This document shows positions 34,651 to 45,725 of a DNA stretch of 64,000 nt, in pieces. The notes under the pieces are model-generated. The model was not told where the DNA came from. It did not search any database and saw only the letters and a program-made list of their open reading frames with translations. A program made the position numbers and the translations under genes. How positions within the stretch are numbered: position 1 is the stretch's first letter; every line of letters starts with the position of its first letter. Origin of the DNA: Sorex araneus (lineage: Eukaryota; Chordata; Mammalia; Eulipotyphla; Soricidae); assembly GCF_027595985.1 (NCBI RefSeq), contig NC_073305.1, positions 85,926,626-85,990,625 on the forward strand, written 5' to 3'.

Positions 34651-35194
34651 TTCTTTCTAAATTAAAATTTTTCCTTTCTTAGGAAAGGCTGGACTTAATT
34701 GTTGAACAACCATGGATGCTGTGGTAGATGTACTTATACATGAATCAAAGGGCCTTAGAAAGTCAGGTTGGACTTGTCATTCCAGGATTGGAATATAATC
34801 TCCAGGGTAGACTTGAAAGACTCACTTGGTTCCAATTTATGCACATAGTTTACCTACTTGCACATTTAATTTTTATTCCAATAATCAGTTTGTCATGTGA
34901 TCCAGCATTTCGGTTTCCTATGAATAAGCTTTATTTGTTGCAGATGAGCTTGTGGCCAGCACTAACCTCCAAGGGAGTAGACAAAACTTTCATATATTAT
35001 AATTTTGGATGAAGACTTTGTATAATAGGAAAAGAACTCAGAGTCCCAAGTAGTCCTCTTCTCAAATTTGCACCTATGTTTGTTATTTGGAAATGTTGCC
35101 TATGCTGTTTTTTCTTCCCTTCTTTGTGGGTCTCAGATGCACTGTTTGATATGCTAGAAAGCCTGGAATTATTATTTTTTTCAAAGCCGCTTAG
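34651..35194. other. Non-coding sequence, nothing recognised
   Basis: No repeat seen. A 94-codon open frame (34728-35012) has no recognisable domain. Confidence 0.4.
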
Positions 35195-35237
35195 CATGTT
35201 ATAACAAATAGAAAAAGCTTCTATTTGTTATAATATG
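35195..35237. repeat. Near-perfect hairpin palindrome
   Basis: Left arm CATGTTATAACAAATAG (35195-35211) pairs fully with CTATTTGTTATAATATG (35221-35237), with one G-U in RNA. Two more A-T pairs extend inward, leaving a 5-nt loop. Confidence 0.9.
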
Positions 35238-35420
35238 AAATATATGTAATTATAGTATCTGAGTTCTTTATTTCTCTTCAAATACAATCACGAAAACATC
35301 AAAATGGAGTTCTACACCTTATACAGCTTTTTTAATCTCTTTGCGAATAACAGCTAAGAGAATGTTTACTATACGACTAGTGGTTTCCAATATTTAGTGA
35401 GCGCTTTTAAAAATCTATTC

Positions 35421-35610
35421 ATGGGGTCCAGAGGTATAGTACAGGGGGAAAAGAACTTGTACTGCATGTGGCCAGTTCCAGTCCCAGTTTTTTCTCAGAA
35501 TCATATATGGCCCCCTGAGCACTGTCAGGAGTGATTCCTGAGCAAAGTACCAAAGTATGGCATGACCACAGCATGGTATGACCCCAAAACAAACAAACAA
35601 ACAAAACAAA
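35421..35610 (+). mobile_element. Type-1 SINE
   Basis: GGGGTCCAGAGGTATAGTAC, ATCATATATGGCCCCCTGAG, TGTCAGGAGTGATTCCTGAG, a duplicated 'GGTATGACC' area and an (AAAC)n tail. Confidence 0.9.
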
Positions 35611-35661
35611 CAGAAAAGAAAAGAAAAGGAAATGAAAGAATAGGAAAATAGAAAGAAAAAT

Positions 35662-35842
35662 TGGGGGCCAGGAGTGATAATACAGCTGCTAGGGAAATTG
35701 CCATATATGCTGTTGATCGAGGTCCAGCACCCAGTATAGCTTATTGTTCCCTGGTCCCCACTAGGAGTGATCCCTGATTACAATGCCAGGAGTAACCCCT
35801 GAACACTACTGGTTGTGACTCCCAAATAAATAACAAGCAAAA
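35662..35842 (+). mobile_element. Type-1 SINE in tandem orientation with its neighbour
   Basis: GGGGGCCAGGAGTGATAATAC, ACTAGGAGTGATCCCTGATT, CCAGGAGTAACCCCTGAAC, GGTTGTGACTCCCAAATAAA. Confidence 0.92.
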
Positions 35843-35940
35843 GCTACTCATGCTTGACTAAGGCTAGGGAGAATAATAATGGCAGGCTAAGGATGTAGAT
35901 TAATAGCAATAACAGAGATCTTATTAGTATTGTTTATGGT

Positions 35941-36049
35941 ACAACAATAGTAATTCCTTCCCAGAGAACTATTTTAGAATTGAAGCTGCAATATTTCATG
36001 CATGCTTCAATTCATAAATAGTTTTCTAGGAGGGAATTCCAATTATTGT
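35941..36049. repeat. Imperfect 46-bp-arm palindrome (17-nt loop)
   Basis: Arms 35941-35986 and 36004-36049 match at 38 of 46 positions without gaps; the inner parts GAATTGAAGC / GCTTCAATTC are perfect. The loop is at 35987-36003. It may be a small MITE-like relic, a local inverted duplication or a non-coding RNA hairpin. Confidence 0.85.
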
Positions 36050-36170
36050 TACTATCAGCAATGAAGTATTTGAGACCAAGAAAAGTTAATCTACTCATTT
36101 GATGTCAGGTCATGCAATTAATAAATGGTGGAGTCAGGATTTTAACCTAGACATTATAGCTCAATATTTT
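36050..36170 (-). mobile_element. MIR fragment
   Basis: GAGACCAAGAAAAGTTAATC, GTCATGCAATTAATAAATGG and GGAGTCAGGATTTTAACC correspond to the reversed MIR 'gaggttaagt...cagagctgggatttgaacc'. Confidence 0.75.
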
Positions 36171-37633
36171 TCAACAGAAAGGAACTTAATTCACTGGACA
36201 GAGAAAAAGTCTTCACAAAAGAGTTTTCATTGCATATTATCATCATTTAAGGCAATAGATGAGAATTTCTAGTGAACTTGAAAAGATCATTGATGAATTA
36301 TCACCTCTGTGAGTAGATAGGTGTACATATTGTCTCTTCATTTTTCCTCAAAAAGGATCAATTTTCCCAGTATAAGAAATGCTATGCAAGATACAAGGAA
36401 CAAAATGTGAACAGGTTTAAAAGTGCAAGCATTTTTAATGCTATGCTAAGACACACTAAAATAGCTAAATTCATAAAAGTTAGTAAGAGGACTAATGTAA
36501 CCACATGGGTAAAGTTTAAGGAATGTGTGCAGTGACTCAGAGCTAATTATATCAGAAATTTACTACCAATATCAGGCTCTTATTCAGTACCACTATAAGG
36601 CAAAGGGCTGAGGTGAAGACATAACTTCCCCGGATTAAATGGAGTAACTGCATGGAACAGCAAGGGATAGAGCCTCTGACAGAAGGAGGCCTTCCCACAG
36701 CAGGTAAGTATGAAATGATATCCTCAAATTCATTCTCTTCTCACCTTTTATTTTTTTTAACCTTTGCTATTTATTGGCTAATACAAGTAAATTTCTCTCA
36801 GACAAGTATATAGATGCTGTTCAGAAGGAACAACCTCCTTTGGGTACAGAGCATGGAAGACCAGTGGATATGGAAGGGGCAATGGCAGCCCCAGGAGCAT
36901 AAACTATGTCTGTGATGAAAGAGTTTTTCGTATTTTTGAATGGTTAGGGACAAGCTAAGCTTCTGAACAATTTGCAAAGGTTAAATGTACAAACGGACAG
37001 TAGAATATCTATCATTTCCCTAGAAAAAGAAGATCATAAAGCCATAGTTATAGTTGATGCGAATCTTTTCCCAGATGTTTCTGAAACTTGACTCCACACA
37101 AATACAGTAGTAATTTAATACTAGTTCACATTGAGCAGGTTCAAAAGTAACTTTTTTCAATTGCCCCTAACTTAATTAATATTTTCATAATTAGCCAGGA
37201 GACTTCCTGAGTGAAGATGAGATATTTGGATACTTTCAGCCATTAGTGAATTATCTGGGCACAGAAACAACTCTGTTTCTTTCAGGCAGAAAAATAAAAT
37301 AAGTTACTTTCATCTGCTTTTAATTCAAAAGTAGACAGAGTGAATTTGATTCAACATTATAAAAAAATCACCTTTTGGCTGAGATCATGCATGGAAAAAT
37401 TCAACCCAAAAGGACAGATTTTTGGAACATAATATGCTAGCAAAAAATAAGCTGGGTAAAAAGGAAGGAAGAATATTCTAGTTAGAGTCTGTAAATAATA
37501 AGAGCTTACTTATTATGTTCACTTCAGAAATAATCTAAGAAGAGGATTATAGTACTACCACCAAGGAAGATGGAAGACCTACCCTTATGGATAAGTTAAG
37601 TAGGGTTTAGATAATTTAACCATTGTATAATAA
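36171..37633. other. AT-rich non-coding sequence
   Basis: Nothing recognised. Confidence 0.4.
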
Positions 37634-37860
37634 TTATAATAGCTAACATTTGTACTTATCCAGACACTGCAATAAACATACTTATTTAATACTTAATTAA
37701 GTAAGTTTTATTAGATTCATTTTACATATAATTAAACTAAGGTTTATAGATATTAAATTCCTTTTTAAGAGTTTGTATTCCCATAAATGAGCTTGCTGAA
37801 ACACAAGCTCATCTTTGTGACTCTATATGCCAGCATACTTGTATTAAGGAAAGTGGACAA
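37634..37860 (-). mobile_element. MIR element, nearly full length
   Basis: AATAGCTAACATTTGTACTTA, CAGACACTGCAATAAACATAC, CTTATTTAATACTTAA, ATTCATTTTACATATAATTAAAC then decayed 5' head: reversed MIR order with strong decay. Confidence 0.8.
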
Positions 37861-39251
37861 TCAGACAATCTACAGACTCTAGGCATTTGAACTAATTGAT
37901 GAGAATTTCTTGTGAATTTGAAAAGATAATTGATAAGTTATCAATTACGTGGGTAGATGGGTATATATATTGTCGCCATTTTGTTTCTGAACTGCTGTGG
38001 TTCCTAAGCAAATTTCAGAATCACTGATGACATTAGAGTTGGTTAGGTACCAAAGCTATGGTAAAACATTGGATATTTTTATGAGGAATATATGAGCAAA
38101 CTAACATTATCCAACTTACTGTGTTTTGGAGACAGGTGTCTGGGAATTTTGTGTGAAAATAAATAATTGAACTTCCATTATGTTTTCCATTTATTGTCTA
38201 TCAATTCTACAAGGATAGAGTGGACTCTAGCAATTTATGACTATATGTGCATTTCTTTATTTGAATTTTTTGGTCTCTTTTTACAAAAGGATTGAAACCA
38301 GGAGACCAAAACAAAATTTTTATTTCTGTAATTGACTTTGGGACATAAAGGATTTTAATCTCCCTCTCTATCTCTCCCTCCACCCTCTCTCTTTCCCTCT
38401 CTCTCCCTAATAATATAGATATATATGTACATTTGTTTCCTCTTTCACATAATTTTTTTAATCACTGTTGTCAATAGAAAATGTAAAACAAACACATTTC
38501 AAAAGAGAGTAATAAAGTTTAGAAAGTATAAAGATAGTGTATAAATTAAACTAGACATGAAAGGATACTTAAAATAAGTGATTGAAACCTAAAATATTTC
38601 TAAGGTTTGAAAGTTGACAGTGTAGTAAAAGTTCCCTTTCTTGAATAAATTCTAGAGACGGTTTATATAAGAAATAAGTTGGCCAATTTATAGAAAATAT
38701 TTTTTGTTGATTCTAGGTTCTCCTGTTCCATCAGTAGAAAAATTTCTGTATTAACGTCATCTGAATAATCAACCAAGCTTATTTTCTCTGCATAATGTGT
38801 TTTTTCTATAAAAAAGATTTTAATTAAGCTTTTTGGATCTAAATGTAATATAGACTGATAAAAAATGATCAATGCACCATCTTAAAATTGGTTAGTTAAC
38901 TACCCTTATTATTTTATCAGATGTGCAGCCTTAAAGGAAGGGTGAATTACTCATGTCCAAGCAACTCTATTCTTGGATGTCCAGAAATGTTTGATAGGAG
39001 TCAATAAGACCTTTACCCAATTTATAGGATAATACTGCATGTTGATACCAGCAAACAAGTACATTGTTACTCCCTCATAGAAAAAGAATGGTAAAGTTCT
39101 TTGGGACACATAATATTCCAGATGCATAGAGATCTACATACTTCTATGCAATGTACAGGTTAACTTTCCTTCTTAAATGGACAAGTGGCATTCAAGTCAA
39201 ATTTCCTTCTGTGATTGTGATTTATTATTTTTCTAGCTGGCAGGTAACATT
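37861..39251. other. AT-rich non-coding sequence with a CT-rich tract
   Basis: CT-rich low complexity at 38360-38408. No gene or family recognised in the rest. Confidence 0.4.
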
Positions 39252-39995
39252 AAAGCATATGTGTCAGGTCTCATTGAACGTGGTGGCCACTGATCAGATT
39301 GCTGTTTCTCTTGCCATGCAGCCGGGCATCCACGCACAAAACCATGTAGAAAGGACCTGTGGTTGGCATCGATCTGGCACCACCTACTTGTGTGTGGGCA
39401 TCTTCCAGCATGAGAAAGTGGAGATCATCGCCAATGACCCGGGAAACCGAACCACCCCAGCTACGTTGCCTTCACCGACACAGAGTGCCTGATTGGTGAT
39501 GCCACCAAGAACCAAGTGGCGATGAACTCCACCAATACGGTTTTTGGTGCCAAGCTCCTGATTGGACTTTGGACTTTGGTTTGTTGATGCTGTTGTGCAG
39601 TCTGATGTGAAGATCTGGCCTTCATAGTGGTGAATTATGCAGACAGATCCAAGGTCCAAGTAGAATACAAGGGAGAGATCAAGAGCTTCTCTCCAGAAGA
39701 GGTGTCCTCCACGACACCTCCAAGACAAAGATGAAGGGTATTTCAGAAGCCTACCTTGGGAAGACTGTCACCAATGCTGTTGTTACAATTCCTGCTTACT
39801 TAAGTGATTCTCAGTATCAGGCTACCAAAGATGCTGGGACCATTTCTGGTCTCAATATCCTTTGGAACATCAATGAGCCAACTGCTGCTGCTATTGCCTA
39901 TGACTTGGACGAGAAGGTGGATCAGAAAGGAACGTGCTGATTTTTGATCTAGGAGGTTTTGATGTGTCAATCCTCACTATTGAAGACGGAATCTT

Positions 39996-40168
39996 TTTTT
40001 TTATTGCTTTTTGGGTCACACCCGGCACTGCACAGGGGTTACTCCTGGCTCTGCACTCAGGAATCACCCCGGCAGTGCTCAGGGGACCATATGGGATGCT
40101 AGGAATCGATGTCGGGTTGGCTGCATGCACGGCAAATGCCCTACCCGCTGTGCTATTGCTCCAGCCTC
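39996..40168 (-). mobile_element. Type-1 SINE inside the HSPA8 pseudogene
   Basis: Oligo(T), TTTTTGGGTCACACCCGGCAC, GAATCACCCCGGCAGTGCTC and reversed head GTGCTATTGCTCCAGCC. It interrupts the HSPA8 phrase ..EDGIF|EVKST... Imperfect TSDs: AAGACGGAATCTT (39983-39995) and AAGACAAAATCCTT (40169-40182). Confidence 0.96.
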
Positions 40169-41471
40169 AAGACAAAATCCTTGAGGTCAAATCTACAGCT
40201 GGAGACATTCACTTCAGTGGAGAAGATTTTGACAACCGAATGCTCAACCACTTTATTGCAGAGTTCAAGTGAAAGCATAAGGAGAACATAAGTGAGAACA
40301 AGTGAGCTGTCCACTGTCTGTGCACTGTTTATGAGCATGCAAAACATACCCTCTCTTCCAGCACCCAGCCCAGTATTGAGATTGATTTGTTGTATGAAGG
40401 TATCGACTTCTATACCTCCATTACCCAAGTACAGTTTGAAGAGTTGAACGCTGATCTGTTCCGAGGCACTCTGGACCCAGTAGAGAAGGCCACTTGTGAT
40501 GCCAAGTTGGACAAATCCCAGATCCACATTATTGTCCTGGTGGGTGGTTCTACCCGTATTCCCAAGATTCAGAAACTTCTTCAGGATAGCTTCAACAGGA
40601 AAGAACTGAACAAGAGCATCAACCCTGATGAGGCTGTAGCATATGGTGCAACTGTTCAGGCAGCCATTCTTTCTGGAGACAAGTCTGAAAATGTTCAAGA
40701 TCTGCTTCTGTTGGATGTCACTCCTCTCTCCCATGGCATTAAACTTCTGGTGGTTTCATGATCATCCTCATCAAGTGCAATACCACCATTCCTATCAAAC
40801 AGACTCAGATCTTCACCACCTACTCTGACAACCAGTCTGGTGTGTGCATTCAGGTTTAGAAAGGTTAGCGTGCTATGACCAAGGATAATAACCTGCTTGG
40901 TAAGGTTGAACTCACAGGGACCCCATGGTGTTCCTCAGACTGAGGTCACTTTTGATATTAATGCCAATGGCATCCTCAATGTGTCTGCTTTGGATAAGAG
41001 TACAGGAAAAGAAAACAAGATCACCATCACTAATGACAAGGGCTGGTTGAGCAAGGAGACACTGAGCATATGGTTCAGGAAGCTTAGAAGTACAAAGCTG
41101 AAGATGAGAACAGCGAGACAAAGTGTCTTCCAAGAATTCCCTTGAATCCTACCCTTTTAATATGAAGGCAACTGTTGAAGATGAAAAACTTCAAGGCAAG
41201 ATTAATGATGATGACAAACAGAAGATTATTGAAAAATGTAACAAAATCATCAACTGGCTTGATAAGAACCAGACTGCTGAGAAGGAAGAATTTGAACATC
41301 AGCAGAAAGAGCTGGAGAAAGTCTGCAACCCCATCACCACCAAGCTGTACCCAAGTGCAGGTGGAATGCCAGGAGGAATGCCTGGTGGCTTCCCTAGTGG
41401 TGGTGCTCCTCCATCTGGTGATGCCTCTGGGCTAACCATTGAAGAGATTGATTAATCTAGCCTGAGCATAT

Positions 41472-42014
41472 CACGATCACGATCACGAAATCCCGTTAAT
41501 CGTCGATTTCTCTAGCGGGCTCAGTAACTTCTCCCTTCGTCCTTTCCCTGAGATCTTAGAAGTCTCTCTCAACTCCGCCCTCCCAACGATGCCACACTGG
41601 AAGCTCTTTCAGGGTCAGGGGAATGAGATCTAGCTTGTTATTGGATTTAGCATATGAATACACCATGGAAAGCTTGCTAGGCTGTCCCATGTGGGCAGGA
41701 AACTCTCAGAAGCTTGCCAGTTTCTCCCAGAGGGAGAAGCAGGCTACAAGATATCACTTCTGGGAGCTGGCTTTTAAGTCTCTGGATGTTGGTTGTTGAT
41801 GGGATTACATACACCTGGGTTCCTCTGCCGGTTCCTTCATGCATGAAGCCTGTCCGAACGTGTGGAGAGGGGCCTCGAGCATGGCTGTTGCTAGGTTCTG
41901 GTGGTCTTTGGCCGCCGGGAGCTCTGCTCAGGACGGGGAGGGAAGCTGAAGCCCATCCCCTCCGAGGGGCCCCAGGGAAGACAGCCAGGCGTATGGGCAA
42001 GAAATTCTCTGCCA
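41472..42014 (-). mobile_element. Long composite SINE-like element (type 3), full length with TSD
   Basis: 543 bp inserted in the HSPA8 3' UTR. Plus strand: (ATCACG)n tail, AATCGTCGATTTCTCTAGCG (type-2 tail), the extra block GGAAGCTCTTTCAGGGTCAG, GGGCAGGAAACTCTCAG, CTTCTGGGAGCTGGC, then a GC-rich 5' part (CCGAGGGGCCCCAGGG) not seen in 3308-3725. TSDs GCC[T/A]GAGCATAT at 41460-41471 and 42015-42026. No long frame is open, so it is probably a non-autonomous retroposon. Confidence 0.88.
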
Positions 42015-42025
42015 GCCAGAGCATA

Positions 42026-42075
42026 TATGCATATATATATGTACATATATATATATATGTACATATATATATATG
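42026..42075. repeat. (TA)n / (TGTACATA) microsatellite
   Basis: TATATATA blocks separated by GTACA, between the type-3 element and the resumed HSPA8 3' UTR. Confidence 0.9.
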
Positions 42076-42464
42076 TAGCATTGTTCGACACAAAACATGG
42101 AAGGACCAAAATTTGTAGCAAATTCCATGTCAATTAAGTTGTTATAGTAATAAGTAATTGCGCATTCTTGATACTTGAATACATGAAACATGTGCACAGG
42201 GAAAACAAACATTGCACTTTATAAGCACTGTATCACTAGTGGAAAATGCAATGTCTTAAATAAAACTATTTAAAATTGGCACACAAAAAAGCTTATGTGT
42301 TCAATTTGCTACAATATCTAAGTTTGTATTGCCATAGGTATTCCAAGGGAAAAGGATATGTATTTTTTGTGTAAAAAGACTATAAAGATAATACACATTA
42401 TCATATCCTGTTTATTAATTTATTATACTACAGAAATTGAACTATTGCAAGCATTATTTAGATG

Positions 42465-43985
42465 CAATTCTGTCCTTATAAGGTTACCCATGATATTTTT
42501 CAAAGAAACAGATTTTTAAAAAAACCTCCTGTATACATGTGAAAAAATAAATCCCCACGAAGAGCTAAAGCAATTGTTGGGAAAAAGATGATAGGGGGCA
42601 TCACCTTCCCCAACTTCAAACTGTACTATAAGCAATAGTAATTAAAACAGTATGGTATTGGAATAAAGATAACCCACAGACCAACGGAATAGAGTTGAAT
42701 ATCCTGACACAGATCCTCAAATATAAGATCATTTAATCTTTGATTGAAGAGGAGGAAATATGAAGTGGAGCAAGGAGAGACTTCAACAAGTGGTGCTGGA
42801 AAAACTGGATAGCTACATGCCAAAAAATAAACTCGAACATTTTTCTAAACCCATGCACAAAAGTCAGATCAAAATGAATTAGTGGTCTCAACATCAGACA
42901 ATAATCCATAAGGTACATGGAAGAAAATGTAGGAAAACCCTCCATAACAATGAAGCTAAAGACATTTTCAAAGACAAAACAGCACTGACCAATCAAGTAG
43001 AAGCAAAAATCAACAAATGGGACTACATTAAAATAAGAAGCTCCTGCACCTTAAGAGAAACAGTGACAAGACACTGAGATAGCTCACAGAATGGGAAACA
43101 TTATTTACCCAATATCCATCAGATAAGAGGTTAATATTCAAGATATGTAAGGCACTGTTACAACTTTACAAGAAAAAAATCCAACCCCATCAGAAAATGG
43201 GGAGAAGAATGAACAGAAACTTCCTCAAAGAAAAAAACTATAAATGACCAAAAGGTACATGGAAAAAATGTTCTTCATCGCTAATCATCAGGGAGTATAA
43301 GTTAACACAACAAAGAGATAACCTCTCATAGCAAAGAGAGTGGCACACACAAAAAGAATGAGAACATCCAGTGTTGCTGTGCATTCGAGGTGAAAGGGAC
43401 TCTCACTCATTCTCGGTGGCCTGGTTTTTTTTGGAAAACAAAATGGACATTCCTCAGAAAACTAGAAATTGAGCTTCCATATGACCCAGCAACACCACTT
43501 CTGAGGATATAACCCTGGGATGCAAAAACACACAGTAGAAATGACATCCACACTTCTATGTTCACTGCAGCATTATTTACAACAGCCAGAATCTGGAAAC
43601 AACCTTAGTGCCTGAGAACAGATGACTGGAAAAAGAAACAATGGTACATCTACAATGGTACATCTACACAAGGAAATACTACACAGCTGTTAGTAAAAAT
43701 AAAGTAATGAAATTTGCTTGCAAATGGATAGACATGGAGAGCATCATGCTGAGTGAAATGAGTCTGAAGGAGAGGGGCAGAGAGAATAAGTGCATTAATT
43801 TGTGAGACATAAAAAACATAGGTTTTGTGATGAGACCTACCCTAAGGCAGTTGGGAAAGAAAAGGAACCACTATGGCAAAAATAGTTAGAAATGAGGACT
43901 TGGGAGAAGAACTGCGTGCTGAAAGTAGGTAAAGAAACAAACATGATAACCTGTCAGTATCTGTATTATAAACTAGAATGCTGAA
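42465..43985 (+). mobile_element. 5'-truncated L1, ORF2 C-terminal half and 3' UTR
   Basis: Starts at the ORF2 region AGGTTACCCATGATATTTTTC and proceeds through the frames encoding ITFPNFKLYYK, then LEIELPYDP-like, the 'FTAALFTTARIWKQP'-like end, and TACTACACAGCTGTTAGT. Many frameshifts and stops; older than the copy at 49058. The 3' UTR runs into the purine tract that follows; the usual terminal CACGGTGATTCAATA is missing. Confidence 0.93.
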
Positions 43986-44256
43986 AAGGAGAGAGAAGGA
44001 GGGGGTGAAGAAGGAGGAGGAGGAAGAGGAGGAGGTGGAAGAGGAAGAGGAGAAAGAAGAAGAAGAAGAAGAAGAAGAAGAAGAAGAAGAAGAAGAAGAA
44101 GAAGAAGAAGAAGAAGAAGAAGAAGAAGAAGAAGAAGAAGAAGAGAAGAAGGAGAAGAAGAAGAAGAAAAAGAAGAAGAAGGAGAAGGAAAAGAAGAAGA
44201 AGGAGAAGGAGAAAAAGAGGAAGAAAAAAGAAAAAAGAAAAAGAAGGAAATCATGT
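43986..44256 (+). repeat. (GAA)n microsatellite, 214-nt homopurine run
   Basis: Purines only from 44037 to 44250, with a perfect GAA core of roughly 90 bp (44053-44142), flanked by GGA- and AAAAAG-rich variants. It grew at the L1 3' UTR polypurine position. Glu/Lys and Leu/Pro/Ser-rich frames across it are artefacts. Confidence 0.97.
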
Positions 44257-44399
44257 GGGAGAGGATGTCAAGGACACTATCTGCATAATTTCTAATCTGA
44301 ATCTCTGCAGGTATCACCAATAAATTATCTCATAGGTAGCAATAACTGTGTGCCAATTTTATTATATCACTTATTTTTAAATAATTTCATAAAATGAGA

Positions 44400-44475
44400 A
44401 TATTTAGTACACAGATGAGAGTATCAAAACTAAAAAACTCTAAATAACTTAGCCATGCTCACATCATAAAATATT
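44400..44475 (-). mobile_element. Possible MIR core
   Basis: GTACACAGATGAGAGTATC, then CTCTAAATAACTTAGCCATG and CTCACATCATAAA resemble reversed MIR core. Weak. Confidence 0.45.
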
Positions 44476-44507
44476 AGTTTTAGAAAATATTAGATTTGGA
44501 AAAGGAA

Positions 44508-44890
44508 CTGTATCAGTTAGTTTTTGCCAAATAATGAGATTTCCTAAAATACTACAGTTTCAAATAAATATTCACTATGACTTATGAGTCTCGGAGTCAG
44601 TTTGAAAGTTTTTATGATCTGGGTCTTTGTTGGTGCAGAAACTGGTCTTGCTACTGCAAATCTAGTCAGAGATATGGCTGACTAATTTTGAATGGTCTCT
44701 GTCAATTGCTCCCTGGCTATAAGTTGGCAGGTTTCTGGGATAGTGAGAATAACTGAGCTTCACCAAAAAGGTCAAACTGAGCTTGCTAACATGACAGGGA
44801 GAGTTCCAAATCCAAGAATAAATTGAGCACGTGCTTGAGATCCAGTCTCAGATTATGGCTTCTCCTGCAAGCTTTAGGTCGAAACAATAC
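44508..44890. mobile_element. Ancient mammalian repeat, family unresolved
   Basis: ACTGTATCAGTTAGTTTTTGCC at its start, GAGTCTCGGAGTCAG, and a decaying downstream order match a common old dispersed repeat ('ctgtatcagtcagcttttgctgcataac...'), which I recall but cannot name securely. Confidence 0.4.
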
Positions 44891-45089
44891 AAGACCCTTC
44901 TAGATTAAAAGAATGAAGAAGTTGATTTGTCCTATTGTAAGAAGATATGCAAAGAACTGTGTTTACTTTTGTTATGTCCTACATAAACCCAGGTATTGCT
45001 TTTTTTTTCTTTGTAAAAGTGGTACAAGTTTTCATTATGCTAGTACATTTTTCTCTCTAAATATTTACATTACATATATTTTTATTTTT

Positions 45090-45270
45090 AAATTTTTTTA
45101 ATTTAAAAATTTTATTAGAGAATCACTGTGATGTACAGTTACAAACTTATGAGCTTCTGTGTTTGCATTTCACTCATACAGTGATCGTTTACCCATCCCT
45201 CCACCAGTGCCCATTCACCTCTACCAATGATCCCAGTATCCCTCTCACCACCCCCACCTTGACCCAATTT
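45090..45270 (-). mobile_element. Short 5'-truncated L1 3' UTR
   Basis: TTATTAGAGAATCACTGTGATG, CAGTTACAAACTTATGAGC, ACCCATCCCTCCACCAGTGCCC: same 3' UTR subfamily as 11025-11851 and 45726-46207. Confidence 0.9.
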
Positions 45271-45725
45271 TTTTTAAAAAAGAAAATAAATTGAACCATT
45301 GCATTAGGAAATTAAGCTGACAACCTACCATGTTACATTGTTCAAACTTACTGTGTAAAAATCTTTGTGGTATGTTGGAGCTGAATCTTGGCATAAGAAT
45401 ACTTTGGATCCCCAACTTATTCTTTGTTTATTTGGAAAGTTATGTACCTCACCTAACTATGGATTCATCAGAGATATGAAAATGAAAATATATCCATATC
45501 ATGATTTCCCTTGAAGATGTAAAATTCAAGTCATTAATTTTGTTAATCTTTGGTTCTACAAAGCAGTAAATGTATTGTAGATTATCCTTAAATAGTTATG
45601 CCATCTTTTAAATGTGTAAAGCCAAATTTGCACATTACACAAGTTGCCATGTATCACAAAATAAAAATGAGCAAATTTTAATTTTGCTTTTTTAAATTTA
45701 TTTTCTTCAAAAATTGTCTAAAACC

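Larger units (their letters stand above)
39265..42287 (+). pseudogene. HSPA8: HSPA8 (Hsc70) processed pseudogene with two nested insertions
   Basis: An intronless reverse-transcribed copy of the constitutive cytosolic chaperone mRNA. The former coding part runs from ATG 39344 to TAA 41453-41455, with recognisable blocks [64 protein letters not shown] and the C-terminal [12 protein letters not shown]; the family's EEVD end reads EEID. Damage: codon 2 is TAG; frameshifts near 39374 and 39459; a 6-nt loss in the phosphate-binding DLGGGTFDVS loop; stops at 40270-40272, about 40301 and near 40854; and a deletion near 40925. The HSPA8 3' UTR resumes at about 42076 and ends after AATAAA (42259-42264). 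Flanking TSDs AAAGC[A/T]TATGTGT lie at 39252-39264 and 42288-42300, next to an ATT|AAAG target. Intact HSPA8 protein is 646 residues; this copy cannot make it. Confidence 0.97.

Noticed and set aside
40153..40734. 193-codon open frame on the minus strand
   Set aside because: Antisense shadow of the HSPA8 pseudogene plus SINE; no independent signature.
41123..41455. Intact 110-codon frame for the HSPA8 C-terminal lid with an EEID end
   Set aside because: Leftover open stretch of the processed pseudogene; no promoter or start context, and upstream lesions prevent chaperone production.
43973..44320. Long Leu/Pro/Ser and Glu/Lys-rich frames
   Set aside because: Products of the GAA repeat at an L1 3' UTR.
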